Source of the DNA: Kiritimatiellia bacterium
GTDB lineage: Bacteria; Verrucomicrobiota; Kiritimatiellia; RFP12; UBA3636
NCBI GenBank assembly: GCA_016295275.1
Contig: JAEDLN010000042.1
Location: 1-13,268, forward strand
Direction: 5' to 3'
DNA length: 13,268 nucleotides
In this document: positions 1 through 6,737 of the stretch, piece by piece
How positions within the stretch are numbered: position 1 is the first letter of the stretch
Layout: every line of letters begins with the position of its first letter
Made by a program: the position numbers and the translations under genes
The notes under the pieces: generated by a model
Told to the model about the DNA's origin: nothing
Seen by the model: the letters and a program-made list of their open reading frames with translations, nothing else
Database searches by the model: none

Positions 1-143
1 GGGGCGGGGCGCGCGCCCACGGGGGAGGGGCGGTGCAAGGGGGCGCAGGGCGATGGCGCGGGGCAACGGGGGCTGTCCGGTTGGCAAGTATCGCAAGACT
101 TGCGCAGTCTGATTCTACGATCCGGAATAAGTTTGCTTTTCAA
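1..143. other. G-rich left edge, no assignable gene
   Basis: The first 75 bases are dominated by runs of three to five G on the plus strand. All three plus frames stay open here. Frame 2 runs from the edge to a TGA at 110-112 and would give an Arg/Gly-rich tail, as in the C-terminal extensions of some RNA-binding proteins. Frame 1 stops at 145-147. High G content alone keeps frames open, so none can be trusted. No minus-strand ATG occurs before about 110. This could be the 3' end of an upstream gene. Confidence 0.3.
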
Positions 144-172
144 TTGACTTTTTGTGGTATTCCATCTATTAT
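144..172 (+). promoter_or_regulatory. sigma70-type promoter of the envelope cluster
   Basis: A -35 box TTGACT (144-149) and a -10 box TATTAT (167-172) are separated by 17 bp in an AT-rich stretch that contrasts with the G-rich sequence to the left. Transcription would start near 179, leaving a leader of about 38 bases. That leader contains GGAG at 204-207, nine bases before the ATG at 217. It probably drives the FecR-like gene and perhaps the next two genes. Confidence 0.7.
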
Positions 173-216
173 GCTCGCGTATCCAAAAAATAACAGTTTG
201 TTTGGAGTAGTTTCCC

Positions 217-1341
217 ATGGTTCAACGTCTTTTTCGCGGAGTTTCCGTATTTGTTCTCCTCGTAGGGTTTTCCCTTGTGGCGCCTGCCGCTCTTTTCGAA
301 CCTCTTTTCCTTGTGGAGAAGGTTGTCGGAGCTGTCACCATTGAGAAACCGGACGGAACGGTTGTCAGAGCGGAATTGGATCATGCCTATCCGTACGGAT
401 CCAAGATTTGCGTTCCGGAACCTCCGCCGCCTTATACGCCGGAAGAAACGAAACGTCTGATCAAGCAGTACGGATCGGTTCCGGTTGTGGACCCGCCGAT
501 GCTTCGCATCCGTTTTTCGGATGATTTCGCCTTTCGGTTTTCGGCCGGCACGAAAGTCGGCATTTTGGATGCCAGCGAAAAGACGGGCGATCGCATAAAG
601 GAAGTCAAGATTCTGGATCTTTCCGAAGGCGTTATCGACACCTTTCTTTCCGCGTCTGTCGTGAAAACGGGTGGCGCAGCGGATGAAAAGATCGATGCGA
701 TTCTCAATGCCATTGTCATTCGCACGCCGGTCGGAGAAGCCACCAAGCTTTCCGCCCGCAATCGCGTTTCGGTAAAACGTGCCGAAGGGACGCCGGGCTA
801 CAGCAGCTGTCTATTTCGGACGCAAAGCGGCAACATGGAGATTACCGGTGCGCAGTTTCACATCCAGAAGATGCGTGCGAACTCCGAGGCGATTCTCGAT
901 GGCGATGCCGAGTTTACGAGCATCAATGTCGGCAGGGGCGAGTTTACGGTCCGTTTCGAGCGTGGTGCAGACGACAAGCAGGCCGTCCATTTTTCCGGCC
1001 GTACTGTTGGCAAGGTCTGGCGCCAGTATTGCGACATCGGCGGACGTCAGGCGTTTGCGGTCATGATTTGCAATAGCGACGGAACCTTCTCTTCCTACAG
1101 CTATCTGGAAGGTCAGACGGGCATTTCGGGGGCGATTGCCGCGACGGCGCAGTCTACTTCGGAAAAATCCGGTGACGCGGCAAGCGATGCGGCGGACGAT
1201 TTTGGCGACACCTCTTCTTCGGACGATTTCTCATTTGACAGTTTCGACGATTCCGGAAGCGCTTCCGGAACTACAAGTGAAACGACGGACAGCACATCCT
1301 CGTCTGATTCTTCTTTTGATGACAACTGGTTGGATTTTTAG
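217..1341 (+). CDS. exported FecR-domain protein with acidic Ser/Asp tail
   Basis: A 374-residue protein with a Sec-type signal peptide (basic VQRLFRG, then a hydrophobic stretch to about residue 25, cleavage near APA). Residues 30-60 (VEKVVGAVTIEKPDGT) and the following beta-rich part up to about 200 resemble a FecR domain: an early V-x-G-x-V strand, then a region reading IRFSDDFAFRFSAGTKVGI and a segment VIRTPVGEATKLSARN that matches the usual 'V.TP.G...' strand. No FecR-type cytoplasmic anti-sigma segment and no neighbouring sigma factor is seen, so a structural or ligand-binding periplasmic role is likelier than iron signalling. Residues 305-374 are low-complexity Ser/Asp/Thr-rich and end in an aromatic-acidic DNWLDF. 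The start is supported by GGAG at 204-207 and the promoter. First gene of a three-gene run; 73 bp separate it from the next. Confidence 0.8.
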   Translation: MVQRLFRGVSVFVLLVGFSLVAPAALFEPLFLVEKVVGAVTIEKPDGTVVRAELDHAYPYGSKICVPEPPPPYTPEETKRLIKQYGSVPVVDPPMLRIRFSDDFAFRFSAGTKVGILDASEKTGDRIKEVKILDLSEGVIDTFLSASVVKTGGAADEKIDAILNAIVIRTPVGEATKLSARNRVSVKRAEGTPGYSSCLFRTQSGNMEITGAQFHIQKMRANSEAILDGDAEFTSINVGRGEFTVRFERGADDKQAVHFSGRTVGKVWRQYCDIGGRQAFAVMICNSDGTFSSYSYLEGQTGISGAIAATAQSTSEKSGDAASDAADDFGDTSSSDDFSFDSFDDSGSASGTTSETTDSTSSSDSSFDDNWLDF

Positions 1342-1414
1342 TAGACTTCGCGCGTGTATTCGGCAACCGCGCTGGTTGCGGATGCATGAAGAACAAACAT
1401 TCTAAGGACAGGAC

Positions 1415-2215
1415 ATGAATATGAAATTTCATTTACCTCTCGTTCTCCTTGCCGCACTTTCTGCCGGAATGGCGATTCCGGCCGTCGCTCAAACGGCTTC
1501 GACGGCAGATTCCGCGACCGGCAGCACTGCGAGTGTCGGAACGGAGAAAATCAAAAAGTATGTCGAGCTGGCCCGGCTCGTTCTCTCTGCGGATTCGGAG
1601 GAACAGGGTGTCAAGATCATCCATACCATTTTAGATCGGATCAGCCAGCGTTCCGAGACGGAGGAAGCGCGCCGCGCCAACATTCAAGAGATGACGGTCG
1701 TCATTACGGCGGCTCTTACGGTCAGCGAAAAGCCGTATTCCGAATCGCTCTACCAGGAGCTGGTCAAAGCAGCTTCCGCTCTGTCGAAGAATGCGGCGGA
1801 AGGTCTTTCGTTGGCTCGTGCCGCGGCGGCTACCGGATCGGCGGTTACCGATTCGGCTCCCTATGTTTCCAAGCCGGCGGAAAAGGTCAATGCGCTTCTT
1901 CGGGAAGAGGTTGTCGAGGCTGGCACGAATCCGGGCAAAGTTCTTGCGATGAAGGAAGCCCACTCGCTTCGCGAGCTTTACAAGGAAATCGTTCGTCGTC
2001 TGAAGCTTTCGGATTACGAAATCAAGTTGGATCTTGGCGAAGCGCTCATGACGGCCAACACCATTTTGAGCGGCAACGAATTCCAGGTCAGCAATCCCAG
2101 TGTTTCCGGTTCGACGACATTGCCTGCCGATATTCACGAACCGGTGGTTACACCTCCGGTCGTACCTCCGGAAACACCGGATCGTCCTTCGCCGACGCCC
2201 ACCGGACTCCGGTAA
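1415..2215 (+). CDS. exported helical protein of unknown function
   Basis: A 266-residue protein that I do not recognise. It begins with a clear signal peptide (MNMKFHLPLVLLAALSAGMA, cleavage predicted after AVA near residue 25). The mature part is Ala/Glu/Lys-rich and looks mostly helical from about residue 43 to 215, with heptad-like stretches, one of them KIKKYVELARLVLSADSEE. The last 45 residues are extended and Ser/Thr/Pro-rich (TPPVVPPETPDRPSPTPT), as in a disordered linker or wall-spanning tail. No catalytic motif or lipobox was found. AAGGA at 1404-1408 sits six bases before the ATG; a second ATG at 1421 is also possible. Position between a FecR-like protein and a foldase suggests an envelope role, by context only. 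Confidence 0.75.
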   Translation: MNMKFHLPLVLLAALSAGMAIPAVAQTASTADSATGSTASVGTEKIKKYVELARLVLSADSEEQGVKIIHTILDRISQRSETEEARRANIQEMTVVITAALTVSEKPYSESLYQELVKAASALSKNAAEGLSLARAAAATGSAVTDSAPYVSKPAEKVNALLREEVVEAGTNPGKVLAMKEAHSLRELYKEIVRRLKLSDYEIKLDLGEALMTANTILSGNEFQVSNPSVSGSTTLPADIHEPVVTPPVVPPETPDRPSPTPTGLR

Positions 2216-2314
2216 CGAAGAAAAGAGACTTCATACTGCGGATGCTCCGGCCAAAGCACACCGGCGCATCCCGTTTTCGGATAGGATTCTGTTCGACGTG
2301 CAATGAAGCGCGTT

Positions 2315-2342
2315 TTGGCAGGATAGGTGCTGAACCTAGATT
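2315..2342 (+). promoter_or_regulatory. possible internal promoter
   Basis: TTGGCA (2315-2320) and TAGATT (2337-2342) with a 16-bp spacer lie in the 150-bp gap before the foldase gene. The -10 box is a weak match. It could give the foldase separate expression, but read-through from the upstream genes is equally possible because no terminator is seen in the gap. Confidence 0.3.
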
Positions 2343-2365
2343 GAAACAAATAAGGAAAAACTGTC

Positions 2366-4045
2366 GTGTTCATCATTAAGTTCAACAACATGGTCAAGAA
2401 CAAGTGGCTCTGGACCGCTTTTGCGATTTTAGTTTGCATCGCATTTGGCGCTTCGGACATCATCCTTCCTTCCCGTGACAACGGAGAGAAGAATGGCATT
2501 GGCCTGTTGAACGGTGCGCCTGTCGATGCGGAACTGTTTGCAACCGTTGAGCGGTACGAGCGTTTTCTGGCCCGTCTCAGTGCGGACGAAGGTCATGGCG
2601 AATATACGATGCGCCAAGTTTGGACGACGTATGCCGCTGTAGTAAAAGCCCGTGAGCTGGGAATCGTCATTCCGGATTCCGTCTTGGCCGAAAGCATCCA
2701 GAATGACCCTTCGTTTGCCGGTGCGGACAAAACGTTCGATTCCCGCGTCTATCAGATGCGTCTTCGCGACATGGATTTGACTCCGATCTGGTATCAGGAG
2801 ATTCTTCGGATTTACCGCACGTTGGCGGAGTTGCGCCGGCTCGTTTCGGATGGTGCATACGTTCCCCCGTCGCTGGTTGACGAGCGGGCCCACCGCGGTA
2901 CGGATTCCTACACGGTTCTTCCCGCTACGCTTGTCGACACGAACGATGTGAAGGCTGTTGCGCTGAAACCGGAAGAGATCGAATCCTTCTACAAGAATCA
3001 CACGAACCTCTATGCGCTTCCCGAACGCCGCAGCGTTGAGCTTGTCACCTTCAAGGCAACGGATTATTTGGGTGAGGTCGGTACGGTCGATCCGGATGAA
3101 GTGACCGATTTCTATGAATCGAACCAGCATCTTTTCACCGTCAGGGGAACGAATGGCGTCGAGACGGTCAAACCGTTGGAGGAATGTCTCTCTGAGGTAG
3201 AGACGGCCTATGCCAAGCAGCAATCTCGCGAATTGGCCTATCAAGCGGCCGCCACTTTTGCCGATCGTTTCATTGATCCCGTCCAGGGCTCGAATGCGGG
3301 GCAGAATTTTGCGAACGATGCCGTTGCTGCCGGATATGCGGTCACCACGACGGCATTGTTCTCGGCTACGGTTCCGCCGGTTCAGTATACGGTCGCGGGG
3401 GCGTTTTCCGATGCGGTTTTCTCGATCGATCCGGAAGCCGTCGATCTTGTCGATCGCATTGCCGACCCGATTGGAAGCGAAGATTCCGACGAGTCGTATG
3501 TAGCGGTTTTGTCGGAGGTTTCGCCGGCGCATGTTCCGCCTTTTGAGGATGTGAAAGAAGCGGTCGAGCGCGATGCGCTGCAGAGCAAGGTCGAATCGGC
3601 TTTCCAGGCGGATATCGCACATGTCCGCGATGCATTGTCTGCCGCCGTGAATGCCGGAAAGAGTTTTGCCGAAGCGGCTCAGGAGTCCGGGTTGAAACTT
3701 GGTACGAATGTGGTTCTCTCCACGATGGATGCCTATGGCAAAAATCCGCCGATCGAGTCTGCGCGTGCGGTTGTTGCGGAAATGAAGCGTCTGGGTCAAG
3801 GGGAGTTCTCTGCCAATCCGGTGCCTGTGAAGGATGGTGCAATGTTCTTCGCGGTATTGGATCGCAAGCCCGGAGACTCGGCGACCTTCTCCATTGTTGA
3901 AATGCAAGCCAAGCGCGAATTGCAGTATTCGCTTTCCGAGACGATTTGGAATACATGGCTCAAGAAGAATCTGGAAACATCGAATCCGGAGCCTTCCGAA
4001 CCATGGGATGACGAGGAAGGTTCCTTCGTTGACGACGAGGACTAG
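2366..4045 (+). CDS. PpiD/SurA-like membrane-anchored periplasmic foldase
   Basis: A 559-residue protein with a GTG start. AAGGA at 2352-2356 lies nine bases upstream and no better ATG exists before the conserved start. Residues 1-35 (FIIKFNNMVKNKWLWTAFAI, then a hydrophobic segment) form one N-terminal membrane anchor with the body outside, the PpiD arrangement. Residues 40-170 are a SurA_N-like helical region. Residues about 205-290 contain an EEIESFYKNHTNLY motif and a strand SVELVTFK, as in the parvulin-flanking region of PpiD. Residues 395-530 hold a second region of the same type, with PPFEDVKEAVERDALQSKVE and a C-terminal helix. The typical parvulin active-site pattern is not obvious, so it may act as a chaperone rather than an isomerase. 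The tail is strongly acidic (DDEEGSFVDDED). Role inferred: folding of exported or outer-membrane proteins. Confidence 0.75.
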   Translation: MFIIKFNNMVKNKWLWTAFAILVCIAFGASDIILPSRDNGEKNGIGLLNGAPVDAELFATVERYERFLARLSADEGHGEYTMRQVWTTYAAVVKARELGIVIPDSVLAESIQNDPSFAGADKTFDSRVYQMRLRDMDLTPIWYQEILRIYRTLAELRRLVSDGAYVPPSLVDERAHRGTDSYTVLPATLVDTNDVKAVALKPEEIESFYKNHTNLYALPERRSVELVTFKATDYLGEVGTVDPDEVTDFYESNQHLFTVRGTNGVETVKPLEECLSEVETAYAKQQSRELAYQAAATFADRFIDPVQGSNAGQNFANDAVAAGYAVTTTALFSATVPPVQYTVAGAFSDAVFSIDPEAVDLVDRIADPIGSEDSDESYVAVLSEVSPAHVPPFEDVKEAVERDALQSKVESAFQADIAHVRDALSAAVNAGKSFAEAAQESGLKLGTNVVLSTMDAYGKNPPIESARAVVAEMKRLGQGEFSANPVPVKDGAMFFAVLDRKPGDSATFSIVEMQAKRELQYSLSETIWNTWLKKNLETSNPEPSEPWDDEEGSFVDDED

Positions 4046-4065
4046 TTCTTCCTTTCTATCGTTGC

Positions 4066-4098
4066 AGCCCGCGTCGCCGATCCCGTCGCGGGCTTTTT
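4066..4098 (+). terminator. intrinsic terminator after the foldase gene
   Basis: AGCCCGCG (4066-4073) pairs perfectly with CGCGGGCT (4087-4094) across a 13-base loop, followed by a T run (4094-4098). It starts 20 bases after the foldase stop codon and separates that gene from the glycosyltransferase. Confidence 0.8.
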
Positions 4099-4154
4099 CA
4101 TTTTCCGGTGGTAACAAACCGAATGGGATTTGGGCCGTTGCGGGCAATCTTTCC

Positions 4155-5228
4155 ATGAAAACACAGATTTTGGTTGTCAAACTCAGTTCACTAGGCGACA
4201 TTTTGCATGCTTTGCCGGTCGTTGCGGCCTTGCAGCGGGAGCTTGACGCCGAAATCGATTGGGCCGTCCAACCTGCGTTTGCGGGATTGGTGGAGTCGTT
4301 CGCCTGTGTGACGAATGTCATTCGAACGCCCCGACCATCGGATTTGGTCGGCTATTTTCGGGCCATACGCTTGATCCGTCGCAAGCGATACGATGTTGTT
4401 CTGGATTTGCAAGGACTGCTCAAAAGCGCGATTGTGTCGCGTGCGGCGCGTGCGCCGCGTGTGATCGGGCCTTCATTTGCGCGGGAAGGATCGAGATTTT
4501 TCTATTCGGAGCTTTCTTCTCCGCTTTGCCGGAAACGAAGCCGCCATGCCGTTGACGAGCTGTTTGACTTTCTTGGAAAGTTTTCGGTTCCGATTCCGGA
4601 GAAGGCCGCTTTTCCATTGTGCCTTCCGGAAGCGTTTCCGGATGAATGGGGCAAAGATGTCGCAAACGAGTCAGGTCCTCGCATAGCCATTGCCCCCTTT
4701 TCCCGCTGGACAACCAAAAATTGGCCAGCCGGGCATTTTTCCGCTTTGTGCAGGCTTCTGTCGGCTCGATACAAGGCGCGATTGTATCTGATTGGGGGAG
4801 CCGGCGATCGCACCGCTGCGCAAGCGATTGCTGATGAGGCGGGCGTTCCTGTTGCAAATCTTTGCGGGAAGCTATCGCTCCTGCAATCGGCGGCTTTGCT
4901 GCGCGTCTGTACGGTTTTGGTGACGAACGATTCCGGTCCCATGCATTTGAGTGTTGCGGTGGGTACGCCATGTGTGGCGCTATTCGGTCCGACCTCTCCC
5001 AATCGAACGGGGCCTTACGGAAGTTCGCACACTGTTTTGCAAGCGACGGGACTTCCGTCGTGTTGTCCGTGCCATAGGCGCTCATGCGGTTTGAAGTCGG
5101 GAATTTGTCTGCATTCGATATCGCCGGAAATGGTTCTGTCGGCTATCGAAAAGAATTCACTACCATCCCATAGTGTGCAAATTCTTCCCCCACCCAACGC
5201 AAGAAGTCCAATAAACTTGCGGGGTTGA
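4155..5228 (+). CDS. family 9 glycosyltransferase, LPS heptosyltransferase type, IS-altered C-terminus
   Basis: A 357-residue GT9 enzyme, closest in style to LPS heptosyltransferase I (WaaC). It would transfer a heptose-like sugar from a nucleotide donor to a lipid A-core or similar acceptor on the inner face of the inner membrane. The frame is open upstream, but the family begins at the ATG at 4155: the first strand is ILVVKLSSLGDILHALPVV (residues about 4-22), with the G-D-x-L-H loop that forms part of the acceptor site. The linker to the second Rossmann domain is near residues 176-192 (IAPFSRWTTKNWP). The donor-site motif TNDSGPMHLSVAVGTP starts at residue 257 (D259), followed by ALFGPTSPNRTGPYG. 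No clear ribosome binding site is present. Codons 335-357 lie inside the IS4 element, so the last 23 residues are IS-derived and the native end is lost. The core fold appears complete by residue 334, so activity may remain. Confidence 0.85.
   Translation: MKTQILVVKLSSLGDILHALPVVAALQRELDAEIDWAVQPAFAGLVESFACVTNVIRTPRPSDLVGYFRAIRLIRRKRYDVVLDLQGLLKSAIVSRAARAPRVIGPSFAREGSRFFYSELSSPLCRKRSRHAVDELFDFLGKFSVPIPEKAAFPLCLPEAFPDEWGKDVANESGPRIAIAPFSRWTTKNWPAGHFSALCRLLSARYKARLYLIGGAGDRTAAQAIADEAGVPVANLCGKLSLLQSAALLRVCTVLVTNDSGPMHLSVAVGTPCVALFGPTSPNRTGPYGSSHTVLQATGLPSCCPCHRRSCGLKSGICLHSISPEMVLSAIEKNSLPSHSVQILPPPNARSPINLRG
5158..5173 (+). repeat. IS terminal inverted repeat, transposase-distal end
   Basis: CACTACCATCCCATAG, an exact inverted match of 6676-6691. 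The first codons of the IS-derived glycosyltransferase tail (SLPSH) are read through this repeat. Confidence 0.85.
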
Positions 5229-5291
5229 GGCGACCGGAACGGGTGTTTTCCTGATTCGTGAGTTTTCGCAGGAGGGCGAAAATCCCTGTTT
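5174..5291. other. non-coding transposase-distal part of the IS
   Basis: Between the inverted repeat and the transposase stop there are two imperfectly explained hairpins. One pairs CGCAAG (5198-5203) with CTTGCG (5216-5221). The other pairs TTTTCGC (5263-5269) with GCGAAAA (5276-5282) around a six-base loop, ten bases past the transposase stop. Neither is followed by a T run on either strand, so they are weak terminator candidates. The first 55 bases also encode the end of the glycosyltransferase frame. Confidence 0.5.
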
Positions 5292-6566
5292 TTACGTGGT
5301 CTGCTGTCCCATGACTTTCAAGAAGAAGCGCTCAAAACCCGGCAAACACGGGGCTTTTTCGTCCCAAGCCATTCCGTTTGGCGGCGGTGCTGTCCCATAA
5401 AACTCCAGGAGTTTCATCAGGTCCGTCCTCTCCCAGAGCGCGGCCCGGACCACGCCCGCGAAGCGCGTGTAGCTGCCGCGCCACTTCGAGCGCCATGCCA
5501 TATAGCGCAATAGCAGGTGCGCCAGTAGCGCCGTCCATATCTGCCACTTCACGGCGTTCTCATTCTCGCCGTAGAAGTCCCGCAACTGGAGCGTCTGTTT
5601 GAGTTCCTTGAAGAGTAGTTCGACTTGCCAGCGCGCGCGGTAAAGTTACGCGATTGTGGAGGCCGACCAGTCCATGTTGTTGGTGAGGAACACCAGTTCC
5701 TTCGTCTTGCCGTCCACTTCGACCCGGGCGCGGATGCGACGCAGAGTCTCCGGATACTTGTTGCGCGTCTGAATGCCCGTGAGCCGGATTTCCTCGTCCG
5801 AAAACACATCCGTCGGCAAATCGCTTTTCGCCTGCCTCTTGACGACCTTGTAGAGCATGTGGGTCTTTTCGCGGACGACGAAGAAAGCGAGTTTGGCTTC
5901 CAGGCTCCACAGGGCACCGAAGTCGTTGTAGGCACGGTCGAAGATTGCGATGTCGCCGGCCTTGAGCCCGTCGCAGAGCGTCGCCATAGCGCGGCAGTCG
6001 GCCATCTTGGCCGACGTGACGCACGCGAAGACCGGAAGGCGCGTGGCCACGTCGCAGCGCATATGGAGCTTGGCTGCGGCCTTGCGCCGCCGGTGTTTGG
6101 CCCAGTCAATGGAATTGAGCGAGAGTTGCAACGTCGTGGAGTCCACGGCGAAAATTCGCCGCGTCCGGAACCGGGCCAGCCTTCCTTTCGGCGCTTGGCG
6201 AAAAAACGCTCGGTCCGACGCCTGCAAACTCGCGTAGACGCGCCAGAAGAGTTTTTCGGCGACGCACGGATCGCGAGTCCGGTTCGCGTTCGAGAGGGTG
6301 TTTCGCCGGGCCGGAAGCATCCCGCGGATGCGAAAGAGTTTCTTGCGGTGGACCTCCTCGGCGTCGCAGATTTCATTGAGGCTCCACGCGCCGCAGAGTT
6401 GTCCGAGCAGCAATGAATAGACTTGGTGCGCGTAGCTCAAGACGCGGGCCTTGATCCGTTGCGCCTCGGCAATCGATTCAATCAGGCCGGACGGAATTGT
6501 CTGGACAATCTGGGCAAATGCGGGTAGACTGCGCCGCATCCCTTGGGTTGCTGTTTTCGTTTTCAT
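5292..6566 (-). pseudogene. IS4-family DDE transposase broken by an in-frame ochre codon
   Basis: Read from the ATG at 6566 (another ATG at 6578 and a TTG at 6605 are also in frame), the gene has 425 codons. Codon 307 (5646-5648) is TAA. Before it lie the first two catalytic aspartates: D142 in IFAVDSTTLQLS and D210 in IAIFDRAYNDFG. Directly after it, in the same frame, comes LYRARWQVELLFKELK with Y309, R312, E316 and K323, the Y-(2)-R-(3)-E-(6)-K signature of IS4 transposases, then a normal C-terminal domain ending at 5292. The 306-residue product therefore lacks the catalytic glutamate and should be inactive. One base change (for example CAA to TAA) explains the damage; the rest is unbroken, so decay looks recent. 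TAA is an ordinary stop elsewhere in this window, so stop reassignment is unlikely. Confidence 0.85.
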
Positions 6567-6570
6567 GGTA

Positions 6571-6588
6571 CCGTGCATTCTCGCACGG
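6571..6588 (-). other. hairpin at the transposase start
   Basis: CCGTGC (6571-6576) pairs with GCACGG (6583-6588) around six bases. In the transposase mRNA it sits four bases before the ATG at 6566 and folds up the alternative ATG at 6578. It could limit translation initiation, which is common for IS transposases, but this is inference. Confidence 0.4.
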
Positions 6589-6593
6589 GAAAA

Positions 6594-6661
6594 CCGGAGA
6601 CGCAACCCTTTTCTTTTTTGCCTCTCCTACGCAACGGAAACCGATGAGGTTGCGTCACCGG
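6594..6661 (-). repeat. 14-bp inverted repeat in the transposase leader
   Basis: CCGGAGACGCAACC (6594-6607) matches the reverse complement of 6648-6661 at 13 of 14 positions, enclosing 40 bases. It lies between the IS end and the transposase start, so a transcript entering from outside would form a long stem here while one starting inside would not. Confidence 0.6.
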
Positions 6662-6675
6662 GGGCTTTTGCATTT

Positions 6676-6691
6676 CTATGGGATGGTAGTG
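6676..6691 (-). repeat. IS terminal inverted repeat, transposase-proximal end
   Basis: CTATGGGATGGTAGTG, the exact reverse complement of 5158-5173. It lies eight bases before the -35 box of the large oxidoreductase gene. Confidence 0.85.
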
Positions 6692-6699
6692 AAATAAAC

Positions 6700-6729
6700 T
6701 TGTCATTTTGGCTAATTTTTGGTTACAAT
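6700..6729 (+). promoter_or_regulatory. promoter of the oxidoreductase gene, near-leaderless
   Basis: TTGTCA (6700-6705) and TACAAT (6724-6729) with an 18-bp spacer, in AT-rich sequence. The ATG at 6738 begins only nine bases after the last base of the -10 box, so the transcript would start about at the initiation codon. No Shine-Dalgarno sequence is visible. Confidence 0.65.
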
Positions 6730-6737
6730 TCGGCTCT

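Larger units (their letters stand above)
5158..6691 (-). mobile_element. IS4-family insertion sequence, about 1534 bp, probably inactive
   Basis: The outer ends are a perfect 16-bp inverted repeat (5158-5173 and 6676-6691). Counting the flanking TT/AA it is 18 bp, and a second match, TGCAAA, lies just inside each end, offset by one base. One transposase gene on the minus strand fills the interior. The signature Asp-Asp-Glu and Y-R-E-K residues place it in the IS4 family, whose usual length of about 1.3-1.6 kb fits. Flanks do not show an exact target duplication: AAAAGAATT on the left versus AAATAAACT on the right match at six of nine positions. It interrupts the end of the glycosyltransferase gene on one side and stops eight bases before a -35 box on the other. 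The transposase is broken, so it could move only with help from an intact copy. Confidence 0.85.

Noticed and set aside
1363..1379. GCAACC/GGTTGC hairpin between the first two genes as a terminator
   Set aside because: The stem has only six pairs and is followed by GGATGC rather than a T run; the downstream gene would then lack a visible promoter.
3834..4154. Longer glycosyltransferase start upstream of 4155
   Set aside because: The extra residues overlap the foldase gene and the terminator, are out of character for the family, and the family N-terminal strand begins right at 4155.
2429..4321. 630-codon open frame on the minus strand opposite the foldase gene
   Set aside because: It is the antisense shadow of a well-supported plus-strand gene, is rich in Arg/Ile without domain character, and runs through the terminator at 4066-4098.
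5625..6416. 263-codon plus-strand frame across the transposase
   Set aside because: It is antisense to recognisable transposase motifs (D142, D210), so it is a mirror frame and not a second IS gene.
6708..6737. TTG start at 6708 for the oxidoreductase
   Set aside because: It would lie within the promoter spacer and put non-signal residues ahead of a good signal peptide that begins at the ATG at 6738.
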